Source: Aristaeella hokkaidonensis (GTDB taxonomy: Bacteria; Bacillota; Clostridia; Christensenellales; Aristaeellaceae). Taken from it: DNA of 64,000 nucleotides. The position numbers were made by a program, and so were the translations under genes. Positions 26,586 through 34,547 of the stretch are shown here, piece by piece. How positions within the stretch are numbered: position 1 is the first letter of the stretch; the number at the start of each line of letters is the position of its first letter. Location of the stretch: the NCBI RefSeq assembly GCF_018128945.1, contig NZ_CP068393.1:806001-870000 (forward strand). The letters run 5' to 3'. The notes beneath the pieces were generated by a model. It saw only the letters and a list, made by a program, of their open reading frames with translations, was not told the origin of the DNA and searched no databases.

Positions 26586-26622
26586 AAAAAAGGCGTCTGA
26601 ATTATTCAGACGCCTTTTTTTT
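26586..26622. terminator. Strong bidirectional terminator
   Basis: Perfect 11-base-pair stem AGGCGTCTGAA / TTCAGACGCCT with a TTA loop, extended by A/T pairs, with ten T residues after it. It lies between the histone-like gene (plus) and the Ig-like secreted protein (minus). Confidence 0.95.
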
Positions 26623-26629
26623 TTGTGCA

Positions 26630-27730
26630 TCAGTTACCGCAGACGATGGTAACATCATCTGTGACCGTAAGCTGCAGGGAAGCTTTTCCTACATTTTCCG
26701 GCTCGCCTCCGTTGATGCTGTATCCGCCTGCTGCGAGATCAGAATTGTCTGCGATGATTCTGATCGGTGCACCGGAGGGAACTTCACCTTCGGTAACAGC
26801 GCGAAGGCCTTTACTGAGATAGGTGAAAGTACAGCCTTTACAGGTGACTTTACACATTTTACTTTCATCTATTTCAGCTTCAGCAGCAGATGTACGGGCA
26901 ATCTTAACATCCAGAGCGATACTTTCGGTTACGTTCATTACTTTAAATTCATTGACAGGCTGCGCAGGCTCGAAACGAATTCCATTGACAGTCCAACTCT
27001 TGATGGGTTCGTCAGAACGGACAGCGAAAGAACCGGCATTGTTAAACTCGAGGGAGGAAACAGGAGACGCATCCGTGATATTTCCTTTGTTGTCCAGCCT
27101 GAACAGATTCTTCGAAGAGGACGTTACCGTTATGGCTCTGTTTTCAATGATCAGCTCGCTGTCAGCGCCTTCGCCCTGATCAGTTCCCACGGCCTGATCG
27201 CCGCCCTGCTGAGAAGCAGATTCTCCGGATTCAGCAACGGCAGGGGCGGGGTTCGATTCGGCAGGAGCAGAAGCAGGTTCTGCTTCGGGTTTTGCATCTG
27301 CGTCGGCGGCAGGTGCTTCGGACGAACCAGTTTCGGGGATATCCATGCCATAAACATACAGGGTAACTGTATCAGAATCAATCTTATAACCGTTACCGTT
27401 TATATGGCAGTATACAGACCAGCCGTGCATGGATTCAGGCACATGAGACAGGGAAATCTTTTTTGAATTGGGATTAGAAACTTTAACCCCCTTGACAGTG
27501 GAGGACAGTTTTTTTCCGGATACTTTATCACCGGTTTCCGGATTGACAAAATACCAGGTGTATGAGCTTACAGAACCCTTAACAGAGATGGAGAAAGCGA
27601 CTGCCCCCTTTTTGGATGTGGTGGCGGTTTCGGGCTGTTTCGTAATCTCTGGTTTGCTGGCGGCAAAAGCATCAGCGGCAAGTGTTAAAACGAGACAGAG
27701 CGTCAGAATAATTCCGAGCAACTTCTTCAT
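26630..27730 (-). CDS. Secreted Ig-like-domain surface protein
   Basis: The 366-residue protein has a clear signal peptide (MKKLLGIILTLCLVLTLAADAFAA). Residues about 28-132 look like an Ig-type beta sandwich (PEITKQPETATTSKKGAVAF, SSYTWYFVNPETG). An Ala/Pro/Glu/Gly-rich linker follows (about 135-195), then a second beta-rich region with two close cysteines (MCKVTCKGCTFTY). No LPXTG, SLH or transmembrane anchor is seen. The role is unknown; such proteins usually bind surfaces or polymers. The RBS is AGGAGGC and a minus-strand promoter lies at 27770-27798. Confidence 0.75.
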   Translation of the reverse strand: MKKLLGIILTLCLVLTLAADAFAASKPEITKQPETATTSKKGAVAFSISVKGSVSSYTWYFVNPETGDKVSGKKLSSTVKGVKVSNPNSKKISLSHVPESMHGWSVYCHINGNGYKIDSDTVTLYVYGMDIPETGSSEAPAADADAKPEAEPASAPAESNPAPAVAESGESASQQGGDQAVGTDQGEGADSELIIENRAITVTSSSKNLFRLDNKGNITDASPVSSLEFNNAGSFAVRSDEPIKSWTVNGIRFEPAQPVNEFKVMNVTESIALDVKIARTSAAEAEIDESKMCKVTCKGCTFTYLSKGLRAVTEGEVPSGAPIRIIADNSDLAAGGYSINGGEPENVGKASLQLTVTDDVTIVCGN

Positions 27731-27769
27731 GATGTACGCCTCCTGTGCGAAACACGAAATGTTTCATAT

Positions 27770-27798
27770 ATATTACCATAGAATTACAAAAAATACAA
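27770..27798 (-). promoter_or_regulatory. Promoter of the Ig-like protein gene
   Basis: Minus strand: TTGTAT (27798-27793), 17-base spacer, TAATAT (27775-27770). Confidence 0.6.
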
Positions 27799-27821
27799 TA
27801 TATGTCAGACCATGGGTAAAA

Positions 27822-28829
27822 TCAGCTTTTTTCGCGAAGGTTAAGCAGTTTCAGAACCACTGTTTCAACTGCACCGTCCTGGGACATCCGTCCGGATTTC
27901 AGGGCGTATTCCGTGTCAAAACAGATGCGGACAGCGCTTTTAACCTGTCCGCCGGTATAACCGGAGGCCTGACGAACATACTGGTCAACGGCAAAAGGCG
28001 GAACCCCGAGAGCGGAACGGATAAAATCGTTTCCTCTTTTCTCATACTGCATGATTTTGATATGCTGCAGCAGACGATACTGGCGCAGAAGCATTGAAAG
28101 GATGGCCATGCGATCTGTTCCGGAAAGCAGCTGGTTGCGCAGCAGGGTAAAGGCACGGCTCTTCTGACCCGTTACAACGGCATCGATCATCTGGAATACG
28201 GTACATTCAGTGGAAGGGGTGGCAAGAGACGTTACATCCTCTGGCAGAATCGCAGTGCGGTCTATGGAACAGGAAGCCAGTTTCTGGATTTCGTTGCGCA
28301 GCAGCCCTGCGTCTGAGCCTACCGTAAAGATGAGGTATTCAGCTGTACGGTCATCACATTCTTTTCCTGCTTCCTGAAAAGAACTGACAACAAAACGGGT
28401 CAGCTCCGTACCGCGGAGCGGAGAAAAAGTAACGATCCCGGAGAGCTTTTTGACAGCATTATAAAGTTTTTTCCTTCCGTCAGGTTTTCCGGTACAGTAG
28501 AAGAGAAGGAAAGAAGTTTCAGGGACTGAGGGAAGGTAAGCAATGAGCCTTTCATCCGCCTCGGAACGTCCCATAAGAGCCGGTAAATCACGGACAATGA
28601 TCAGCCGTTTGTCAGCCATAAAGGGCTGGGTTTCCACATCTGCGATGAGCTGATCCACAGAAGGATCTTCCAGAATGGTTTCATTCAATGTTTCCATGCC
28701 CTCGGGCAGAACGGCATGGCGCAGTTCAGCCAGGGCTTCCTGCTTAAGATGTTCCTCTTCGCCTTCAAAGAGAAGAACCTGGGGCAGGGAATGCTGTGAC
28801 AGGGCACGGGAAAAGTCTTTTCGATCCAT
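27822..28829 (-). CDS. holA: DNA polymerase III subunit delta
   Basis: This 335-residue clamp-loader subunit opens the sliding clamp during replication. It shows the delta pattern: QVLLFEGEEEHLKQEALAEL near the N-terminus, NETILEDPSVDQLIADVETQPFMADKRLIIVRD, and a C-terminal helical domain ending in DTEYALKSGRMSQDGAVETVVLKLL. GGAGG precedes the ATG at 28829. It is the last gene of a minus-strand operon with comEC, as in many Firmicutes where comEC and holA are adjacent. Confidence 0.93.
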   Translation of the reverse strand: MDRKDFSRALSQHSLPQVLLFEGEEEHLKQEALAELRHAVLPEGMETLNETILEDPSVDQLIADVETQPFMADKRLIIVRDLPALMGRSEADERLIAYLPSVPETSFLLFYCTGKPDGRKKLYNAVKKLSGIVTFSPLRGTELTRFVVSSFQEAGKECDDRTAEYLIFTVGSDAGLLRNEIQKLASCSIDRTAILPEDVTSLATPSTECTVFQMIDAVVTGQKSRAFTLLRNQLLSGTDRMAILSMLLRQYRLLQHIKIMQYEKRGNDFIRSALGVPPFAVDQYVRQASGYTGGQVKSAVRICFDTEYALKSGRMSQDGAVETVVLKLLNLREKS

Positions 28830-28846
28830 AAGAACCTCCGGTGTGA

Positions 28847-31108
28847 TCAGGGTGTCAGGTATGGAATAACAGTAAATTTACCTTCTTCGAAGCGTACTGT
28901 AAGCGCTCCGTATTCCGGTGTTCCATATACCGGAATATCACCTGAACAGGAACGGAAATCAGCAACACGGGTGGGCTGTCGGCAGCTGAGGAGTATGGCC
29001 TTTGGGGAAACCACACTGATAAAATCAGGTGAGCTGGAAGAAGGAGAACCGTGATGGGCTGCTTTCAGAAGATCCGAGGGAGCCGCACAGTACTGCTCGT
29101 AGGCTCCCGGAAGGTCGGCCGCCAGCAGAACGGTGCTTTCCTTCAACGTCAGCCGTGTGACAAGGGAATACTTGTTTGCATCCTGGCCGGAACGCACCTT
29201 TCCGTGTTCCGGCCATAATACTGTGAGTATGCCGGAGGGAAGGGGGAGTACGTCACCGCGGGAAAGTGACCGGATTTCAGTGCCGCTTTGCTGCAACTGA
29301 TCCAGCAGCGCGATGAACTCCGGATGAATATCCTGCGCTTCGGCACCTTCCGGCAGGAGAATGGTGTTCACCGGGATCTCATCCTCGATCAGCGAACGCA
29401 GTCCGCCGGCGTGATCCGTATGCAGATGGGTCAGGATCACTGCATCCGGTGTGAGACGGCGGGCCCGGAGAAAGCTGCTGAGCGTGCCGTCATCCTCTCC
29501 CGTATCCATGACATAAACCTTGTCCTGATCCCATATTACTGCGGCGTCCGCGTTCCCTGCACTGAGCTGAATATATTCCGTACCGTTATGATGTGCGGGA
29601 AAAAGCGACACGACAACCAGCACAGCACCAAGGACCAGCATACCGGTACGCATTCCTGCATGGAAACGGATAAAGCAGCAAAAACCGAGGAAAAGAAGGA
29701 CGACGCCGAAACCGGTAAGGAGATTCGGTACGTGGATCCACAGCGTCAGGCCGGGCAATGCTCCCAGCTGCCTAATACCGGAAAGCAGGAAGCCCGTGAC
29801 AGACGAAAGGGGGACAGACAGAAGCGCTGACAGGAAGGGAACAGGGAGACACAGCAGCGCAAGCCAGAAAAACAGGATCAGCATTCCTGAAATGAGCATG
29901 GCCGGAAGGTTGACCAGGAAGACAAGCAGGGGAAGACGCTGGAAGAAGGACAGTTCAGGGAGCAGTAAACCAAGCTGGATCCCGAACGTCAGGACAAGGG
30001 ATTCAAATACATACTGCAGGATCCTGCTGCGGAACCGCTTGCGGCGCCGGATGAAAGACATCACCCATACGAGGCCGAACACAGCGCAGAATGTCAGCTG
30101 GAATGAGGCTGAAGTCACCTGAACAGGAGAAAACAGTACCATGATGAACAAAACGGCACTGAGCAGATGCAGGCCGGAACGCGGCCGGTTCAGGATACGA
30201 CCTTCAAGTCCGAGCAGCATCAGAAGGGAAGCACGGATGACAGGCTGGCTCATTCCGCACAGGGAGGAATAGAAAAACAGCAGAACGGCATATAGAAGCA
30301 GGCGGACACTTTGCCGCAGCCTCAGCAAATGAAACAGCAGGTTCAGGATGCCGATCAGGACGCCCACATGAAAGCCGCTGACGGACAGGATATGGGCAAT
30401 ACCAAGCCTGGAAAATGCCTGGCGGTCATCGGAAGGAATCAGGGAACGCATTCCCAGCAGCATGGCAGAGGCATAGGCTCCGGTTTCCTCCCCGAGCGTG
30501 GCTATGAGCGAAGCAGACAGCCGGTGTCGCAGGGACGCAATGAAGCCTGCAAAGGAAAAACAGACCGAATCCTGTACTGTCAGGCTGTTTTTGCCATACA
30601 CTCCTACAGTAATGCCACGTTGCAGGAGGGCTTCCCGAAAATCATAGCCGTCCGGATTGTCGGCTCCCCGCGGATGATACAGGGATGCTGTAAAGGAGAC
30701 CGCTTTCCCCGGAAGGAGGGAGGAATGATCCTCATCAGAATAAAAGGTCCAGTAGGCGCCTCCGGACAAGGGACGTCCGTCCAGCGTGACGTCAGACAAA
30801 GCAATCCGGTACTGACCAAAGGACCCGTTTGTTACCTCATCAGAAATGACGCCCTGAATATTGTATTCTCCTTCCGGCGGAAGATCCGGATGGAAGGCAA
30901 GGGAACCCGCGAAAAGCCCAAGCATAACAGAAAAGACAATGCACGCGGAAAAACGAAGCCACCCCTTCAGGAAGAACACGGATGAAAGGGTAAGAATACA
31001 GGCAAAAAGCGGCAGGAGTATACCAGCCGCATTTCTGCCAAGAAAAACACCCGCAACCAGGGCCAGTGCTGCGGGCGGGAGCAGCCAGCTCCGCTGGCGG
31101 TTCGTCAC
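28847..31108 (-). CDS. comEC: DNA uptake channel protein ComEC/Rec2
   Basis: This 753-residue membrane protein carries DNA through the membrane during transformation. Order: two N-terminal helices and an OB-like DUF4131 segment; the competence transmembrane domain (SRLGIAHILSVSGFHVGVLIG, typical HxLxVSGxH); then a C-terminal metallo-beta-lactamase domain with THLHTDHAGGLRSL and LKAAHHGSPSSSS. It starts with GTG at 31108 and overlaps the upstream hydrolase stop by four bases (GTGA). No other competence genes occur in the window, so whether the cell is transformable cannot be judged. Confidence 0.93.
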   Translation of the reverse strand: MTNRQRSWLLPPAALALVAGVFLGRNAAGILLPLFACILTLSSVFFLKGWLRFSACIVFSVMLGLFAGSLAFHPDLPPEGEYNIQGVISDEVTNGSFGQYRIALSDVTLDGRPLSGGAYWTFYSDEDHSSLLPGKAVSFTASLYHPRGADNPDGYDFREALLQRGITVGVYGKNSLTVQDSVCFSFAGFIASLRHRLSASLIATLGEETGAYASAMLLGMRSLIPSDDRQAFSRLGIAHILSVSGFHVGVLIGILNLLFHLLRLRQSVRLLLYAVLLFFYSSLCGMSQPVIRASLLMLLGLEGRILNRPRSGLHLLSAVLFIMVLFSPVQVTSASFQLTFCAVFGLVWVMSFIRRRKRFRSRILQYVFESLVLTFGIQLGLLLPELSFFQRLPLLVFLVNLPAMLISGMLILFFWLALLCLPVPFLSALLSVPLSSVTGFLLSGIRQLGALPGLTLWIHVPNLLTGFGVVLLFLGFCCFIRFHAGMRTGMLVLGAVLVVVSLFPAHHNGTEYIQLSAGNADAAVIWDQDKVYVMDTGEDDGTLSSFLRARRLTPDAVILTHLHTDHAGGLRSLIEDEIPVNTILLPEGAEAQDIHPEFIALLDQLQQSGTEIRSLSRGDVLPLPSGILTVLWPEHGKVRSGQDANKYSLVTRLTLKESTVLLAADLPGAYEQYCAAPSDLLKAAHHGSPSSSSPDFISVVSPKAILLSCRQPTRVADFRSCSGDIPVYGTPEYGALTVRFEEGKFTVIPYLTP

Positions 31109-31824
31109 AGATCAATGATGGCACCGGCTTCGGCAAGCCGCGTACGGGAATATACGGCACGGGCCTCCTGCAGCAGTGTTCTGCGGGGCCAGAACGGATT
31201 CAGATGAGTGATGATCAGGCTGCCTGCTTTTGTATCCGCAGCCAGGCGCGCAGCCAGTTCTGCGGACAGATGGGGTTTGTCCTCGGACCAGGCGGAAACA
31301 GGGAAAAGGCCGTCCGCCAGGAGAAGATCACACCCGCGGTAGTCTTTAGCCAGGGAAGGCAGGGTATTGGTATCACCGGTATAGCCGAAGGTTTTTCCCT
31401 CGAATGAAAAACAGTATCCCACGGCAGGAACCGGATGACGGGCAGCGGTGACACGAACGAAGGTGCCGTTCAGTTCGAAGGCCTGTCCTGCCGAGATTTC
31501 CGTAAAGGAAAAACAGGGTGTGGAAACAACAAGATTATATACCGGAGAAGAAGGATCCGCAGGACCATAAACAGGCAGTGCTTTCTGACAGGCAGCCAGG
31601 CGATACATCAGCACAGGAATATCGGCTGTGTGATCATAATGCCAGTGACTGACAAACAGCGCAGACAGGGATTCCGGTGCCGTCAGAGAAGTAAGAATCC
31701 CCAGGACGCCGCTGCCCAGATCCAGCTGGAACAGGCTGTCTCCGGCTTCCAGAAGATAACCGGAGGTAGCGCCGCGGCTCTCCGGGAAAGGTCCGTTTAT
31801 CCCAAGCAGATGCAGTCTCATCAC
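31105..31824 (-). CDS. Metallo-beta-lactamase-fold hydrolase (RNase Z/PhnP-like)
   Basis: This 239-residue protein has the MBL metal site SHWHYDHTADIP (HxHxDH), AARHPVPAVGYCF, GYTGDTNTLP and ITHLNPFW. Together these resemble the RNase Z / phosphodiesterase branch, not ComEC's domain. It probably hydrolyses a phosphodiester; the substrate is unknown. A GTG at 31824 gives the best spacing to AAGGAG inside the end of the barstar-like gene; the ATG at 31821 is next to it. It lies between the barstar-like gene and comEC and is coupled to both. Confidence 0.82.
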   Translation of the reverse strand: MMRLHLLGINGPFPESRGATSGYLLEAGDSLFQLDLGSGVLGILTSLTAPESLSALFVSHWHYDHTADIPVLMYRLAACQKALPVYGPADPSSPVYNLVVSTPCFSFTEISAGQAFELNGTFVRVTAARHPVPAVGYCFSFEGKTFGYTGDTNTLPSLAKDYRGCDLLLADGLFPVSAWSEDKPHLSAELAARLAADTKAGSLIITHLNPFWPRRTLLQEARAVYSRTRLAEAGAIIDL

Positions 31825-31827
31825 AGG

Positions 31828-32076
31828 TTACAGCTCCTTTACTTCTCCGCCGTTGTCGGCAAAAACCGTACGAAGAATACTGATTGCGGAAGCAACTTCT
31901 CCGGCACCCGGATCAAGGATCCAGACATTGACCGGGGAAACCCTTTCGGAAAGGCAGTCATTCAGGGCGTCTGCATTCATTCCGTAATAATCCGGAAGAG
32001 AAAGCATGCGCTTCAGGGCAAGGTGGAGATCGCGGGGAGATTCATACCTTGAACCGTCAATAACAATCGTCTGCAT
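31828..32076 (-). CDS. Barstar-like RNase inhibitor family protein
   Basis: The 82-residue protein fits the barstar family: it starts MQTIVIDGSRYESPRDLHLALKR, then LPDYYGMNADALNDCLSE (the inhibitor helix region) and VNVWILDPG. Barstars bind and block guanyl-specific RNases of the barnase type. No barnase-like gene is seen next to it, so the partner is unknown. I chose the ATG at 32076, with GGAGGT upstream; an in-frame extension to 32160 crosses the promoter. It heads the operon with the MBL hydrolase, comEC and holA. Confidence 0.85.
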   Translation of the reverse strand: MQTIVIDGSRYESPRDLHLALKRMLSLPDYYGMNADALNDCLSERVSPVNVWILDPGAGEVASAISILRTVFADNGGEVKEL

Positions 32077-32122
32077 ATTGTTGTACCTCCGAAAAAGAAG
32101 GGATCTGATTCTTATCTCAGCT

Positions 32123-32151
32123 ATTATAGCATGCTGTATACTCCGCAACAA
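32123..32151 (-). promoter_or_regulatory. Promoter of the barstar-MBL-comEC-holA operon
   Basis: Minus strand: TTGTTG (32151-32146), 17-base spacer, perfect TATAAT (32128-32123). Confidence 0.72.
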
Positions 32152-32185
32152 GTCCGGCACCGGAACAAAAGAGCGTATTCCCGGA

Positions 32186-32213
32186 AAAGAAAAACACAGC
32201 CGCCTGGCTGTGT
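32186..32213 (-). terminator. Terminator of the ylxM-ffh-trmD operon
   Basis: Minus-strand stem ACACAGCC / GGCTGTGT with a 4-base loop, followed on that strand by TTTTCTTTT. It lies 23 bases after the stop of the small membrane protein. Confidence 0.85.
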
Positions 32214-32235
32214 GAATAACAAAAAAGGAAAAGAT

Positions 32236-32616
32236 TCAGATGCCTTTACCGGTACGGACAGAGAATGCCAGCATATAGGCGGCAAAGGCACTTTCAGCGG
32301 TGATTATACGGGTATCGCCGGTCATCAGCAGACGGAGTACCGGAATATCGCGGCCGATCTGCTGGGTGGTCAGAAACTGGTACAGGAGGATCAGCAGGAT
32401 GACAGCGGCAGGAATCCAGAGCAGCCAGGCGAAAGGCTCCCGCATTCTGGTTGCACCGGCCAGCGGCAGCAGCAGTGCCAGCATAATGCCCAGCACGGCT
32501 CCGAGCAGCAGCGGACCGAAGAAAGCATCCATGGAACCGAAGAGGGGAATCAGCAGGCAAAGCAGCAGCATCAGACCCAACGGAACAAGGAGAACAGTCA
32601 GTTTTCTGAGGAACAT
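32236..32616 (-). CDS. Small integral membrane protein, unknown
   Basis: This 126-residue protein has about three or four hydrophobic helices (LRKLTVLLVPLGLMLLLCLL, a second Leu/Ala/Gly-rich pair, then LLWIPAAVILLILLYQFLT) and a short polar C-terminus. I do not recognise a family. Its start overlaps the end of trmD by 19 bases and AAGGAG precedes the ATG, so it belongs to the trmD operon. In many Firmicutes rplS (L19) follows trmD; here this gene takes that place. Confidence 0.65.
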   Translation of the reverse strand: MFLRKLTVLLVPLGLMLLLCLLIPLFGSMDAFFGPLLLGAVLGIMLALLLPLAGATRMREPFAWLLWIPAAVILLILLYQFLTTQQIGRDIPVLRLLMTGDTRIITAESAFAAYMLAFSVRTGKGI

Positions 32617-33365
32617 GATTCGGTCAACTCCTTCCGGATTTCATTGAGCATTTTTCTGTCTTTTTCATCCAGCGGGGCAGTTTCAAGCAGATCAGGTCTG
32701 TATTTCAGGGTCGCCTTTAAGCTTTCCCTGCGACGCCAGGACCTGATTCTGGCGTGATCCCCGTTCAGCAGGACTTCAGGCACCTGCATACCGTCCAGAT
32801 CCCGTGGACGGGTATACTGAGGGTATTCCAGCAGACCGTCGGAGAAGGATTCCTCCTCCGGACTTTCCGCACTTCCAAGCACGCCGGGAATGAAACGGGC
32901 CACACAGTCCACAAGCACCATTGCCGCCGGTTCACCGCCGGTCAGGATATAATCCCCGATGGAAATTTCTTCATCCACACAGGAATCGAGGGCACGCTGG
33001 TCCACCCCTTCATAATGGCCGCAGAGCAGAACAAGCGCCTTTTCCTGCGCCAGTTCCCGGGCAAGGGAAGTGGTCAGCTTTTTTCCGCGAGGTCCCAGAT
33101 AGATCCGGCGTGCGGAAGGATATTCCGCCATGACTGCAGACATGGCATCCAGGATGGGCTGAGCCATCATAACCATACCGGCACCGCCGCCGAAAGGATA
33201 ATCATCCGTATTGTGGTGCTTGCTTTTTGAGTAAGGACGGATATCCGTCGTCCGGATATCAATCAGTCCCTGTTCTCCGGCACGGCCCAGAATACTGGAT
33301 GAAAAGAAGCTTTCGAACATTTCCGGGAAAATAGTCAGGATATTGACACGGAAGGGCTCATTCAT
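32598..33365 (-). CDS. trmD: tRNA (guanine(37)-N1)-methyltransferase TrmD
   Basis: This 255-residue SPOUT enzyme methylates G37 next to the anticodon and prevents frameshifting. Family segments are VNILTIFPEMFESFFSSSIL, YPFGGGAGMVMMAQPI, LLCGHYEGVDQRALDSCVDEEISIGDYILTGGEPA and YTRPRDLDGMQVPEVLLNGDH. The ATG overlaps the rimM stop (ATGA), so translation is coupled. This is the standard rimM-trmD order. Confidence 0.96.
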   Translation of the reverse strand: MNEPFRVNILTIFPEMFESFFSSSILGRAGEQGLIDIRTTDIRPYSKSKHHNTDDYPFGGGAGMVMMAQPILDAMSAVMAEYPSARRIYLGPRGKKLTTSLARELAQEKALVLLCGHYEGVDQRALDSCVDEEISIGDYILTGGEPAAMVLVDCVARFIPGVLGSAESPEEESFSDGLLEYPQYTRPRDLDGMQVPEVLLNGDHARIRSWRRRESLKATLKYRPDLLETAPLDEKDRKMLNEIRKELTESCSSEN

Positions 33366-33880
33366 GAACGAACAGCCACCTCCTCAAGCCTGTCACGGAT
33401 GACCAGAATGGTTTTCTTTTCTGCGTCCACTTCCGGGAAAACAGCTTTCAGCGCCGGAGCCATCAGTGTGGTTTTACCGGACTGGAAAACCCAGGTATCC
33501 ACTGTGCCGTATTGCAGCACGTCTGTCAGCACACCGATCACTTCGCCGTTTTCATCCCGGGCTTCACATCCGATGAGATCCGCGATAAGCTCGGCGTCCT
33601 CTTCCACGGGAGCGGCACCGGCGCGGTTCACATACAGGTCGCAGCCGCGGAACTTTTCAGCCGCATCAGCTGTATCGCTGCCGTCCAGGTGCGCGTAAAC
33701 AAAACCGTCCCGGATCCGTACGGTGCGGAGAGCAACAGGGATATAACTGTCATCCTTCTTCAGATACAGGGTGTTCCACTGATGAAAACGCTCAATATCA
33801 GCAGCGTAGGAACGGAGCTTGCATTCTCCGCGAACTCCCTGGGGCTTGAGTACGGATGCGATCAAAAGATAATCATTCAT
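33362..33880 (-). CDS. rimM: 16S rRNA processing protein RimM
   Basis: The 172-residue protein binds S19 and helps mature the 30S head. N-terminal domain: LLIASVLKPQGVRGECKLRSY; the PRC-barrel C-terminal domain has AELIADLIGCEARDENGEVIGVL and PALKAVFPEVD. A GGAGGA lies 12 bases before the ATG. It is separated from khpA by 71 bases that hold a very stable hairpin (33908-33936), while trmD overlaps its end. Confidence 0.94.
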   Translation of the reverse strand: MNDYLLIASVLKPQGVRGECKLRSYAADIERFHQWNTLYLKKDDSYIPVALRTVRIRDGFVYAHLDGSDTADAAEKFRGCDLYVNRAGAAPVEEDAELIADLIGCEARDENGEVIGVLTDVLQYGTVDTWVFQSGKTTLMAPALKAVFPEVDAEKKTILVIRDRLEEVAVRS

Positions 33881-33907
33881 AAGAAAGGTTTTCCTCCGAT
33901 GAAAGCA

Positions 33908-33936
33908 CGGCGGGATCCGAGCATCGGATCCCGCCG
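33908..33936. repeat. Perfect intercistronic hairpin between khpA and rimM
   Basis: 13-base-pair perfect inverted repeat (CGGCGGGATCCGA / TCGGATCCCGCCG) around a 3-base loop. There is no T run on the minus strand, so it is not a classical terminator. It may set mRNA stability or polarity within the operon. Confidence 0.8.
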
Positions 33937-33951
33937 GACATGGCTGTAAGC

Positions 33952-34179
33952 TTATTGAATCTCAACAAAAACAGGCTTGCTGTTTTTGAGCGTGGCGGCT
34001 TTCACCACGGCGCGGATCGCTTTTGCAATCCTGCCCTGCTTGCCGATAACCTTGCCCATATCATCTTCAGCCACATGGAGCTCCAGAATGACAGCTTCAG
34101 GTCCTTCGGTCTCGGTAACGCTGACCTGATCGGGATGCTCCACCAGAGACTGTGCCACAAAGGTTAAAAGTTCTTGCAT
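33952..34179 (-). CDS. khpA: KH-domain RNA-binding protein KhpA (YlqC)
   Basis: This 75-residue protein is a single KH domain with the loop VIGKQGRIAKAIRAVVKAA (GxxG). KhpA pairs with KhpB in Gram-positives and influences cell division and small RNAs (literature). RBS AAAGGATG. It lies between rpsP and rimM, the standard position. Confidence 0.94.
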   Translation of the reverse strand: MQELLTFVAQSLVEHPDQVSVTETEGPEAVILELHVAEDDMGKVIGKQGRIAKAIRAVVKAATLKNSKPVFVEIQ

Positions 34180-34204
34180 GGGTACATCCTTTCTTAACTC
34201 AGGC

Positions 34205-34456
34205 TCACTTTTCTTCGATCGCGCCGGACTTCTTCAGCAGAATGCGGACGGTGTCAGTGGGCTGAGCGCCAACGCCGAGCCAGTACTTGGCGCGCTCGTT
34301 GTCAACCTTGATTTCGGCGGGCTTGGTCATGGGATCATAGTAACCGATCTCTTCGATGAAGCGGCCGTCACGGGGGCTGCGGATATCAGCAACAACCACG
34401 CGATAGAAAGGCTTTTTCTTCATTCCCATTCTCTTCAGACGGATTTTGACAGACAT
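34205..34456 (-). CDS. rpsP: 30S ribosomal protein bS16
   Basis: The 83-residue protein is a full-length bS16: [70 protein letters not shown] precedes the ATG. It sits between ffh and khpA. Confidence 0.97.
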   Translation of the reverse strand: MSVKIRLKRMGMKKKPFYRVVVADIRSPRDGRFIEEIGYYDPMTKPAEIKVDNERAKYWLGVGAQPTDTVRILLKKSGAIEEK

Positions 34457-34547
34457 TTGGATTTCCTCCTCAAAAAATAAATGAATAATTATATATGGAA
34501 ATCATATAGCGAAGTATATGAGTCCAAGCAATGAAACCTGCGGGGGA

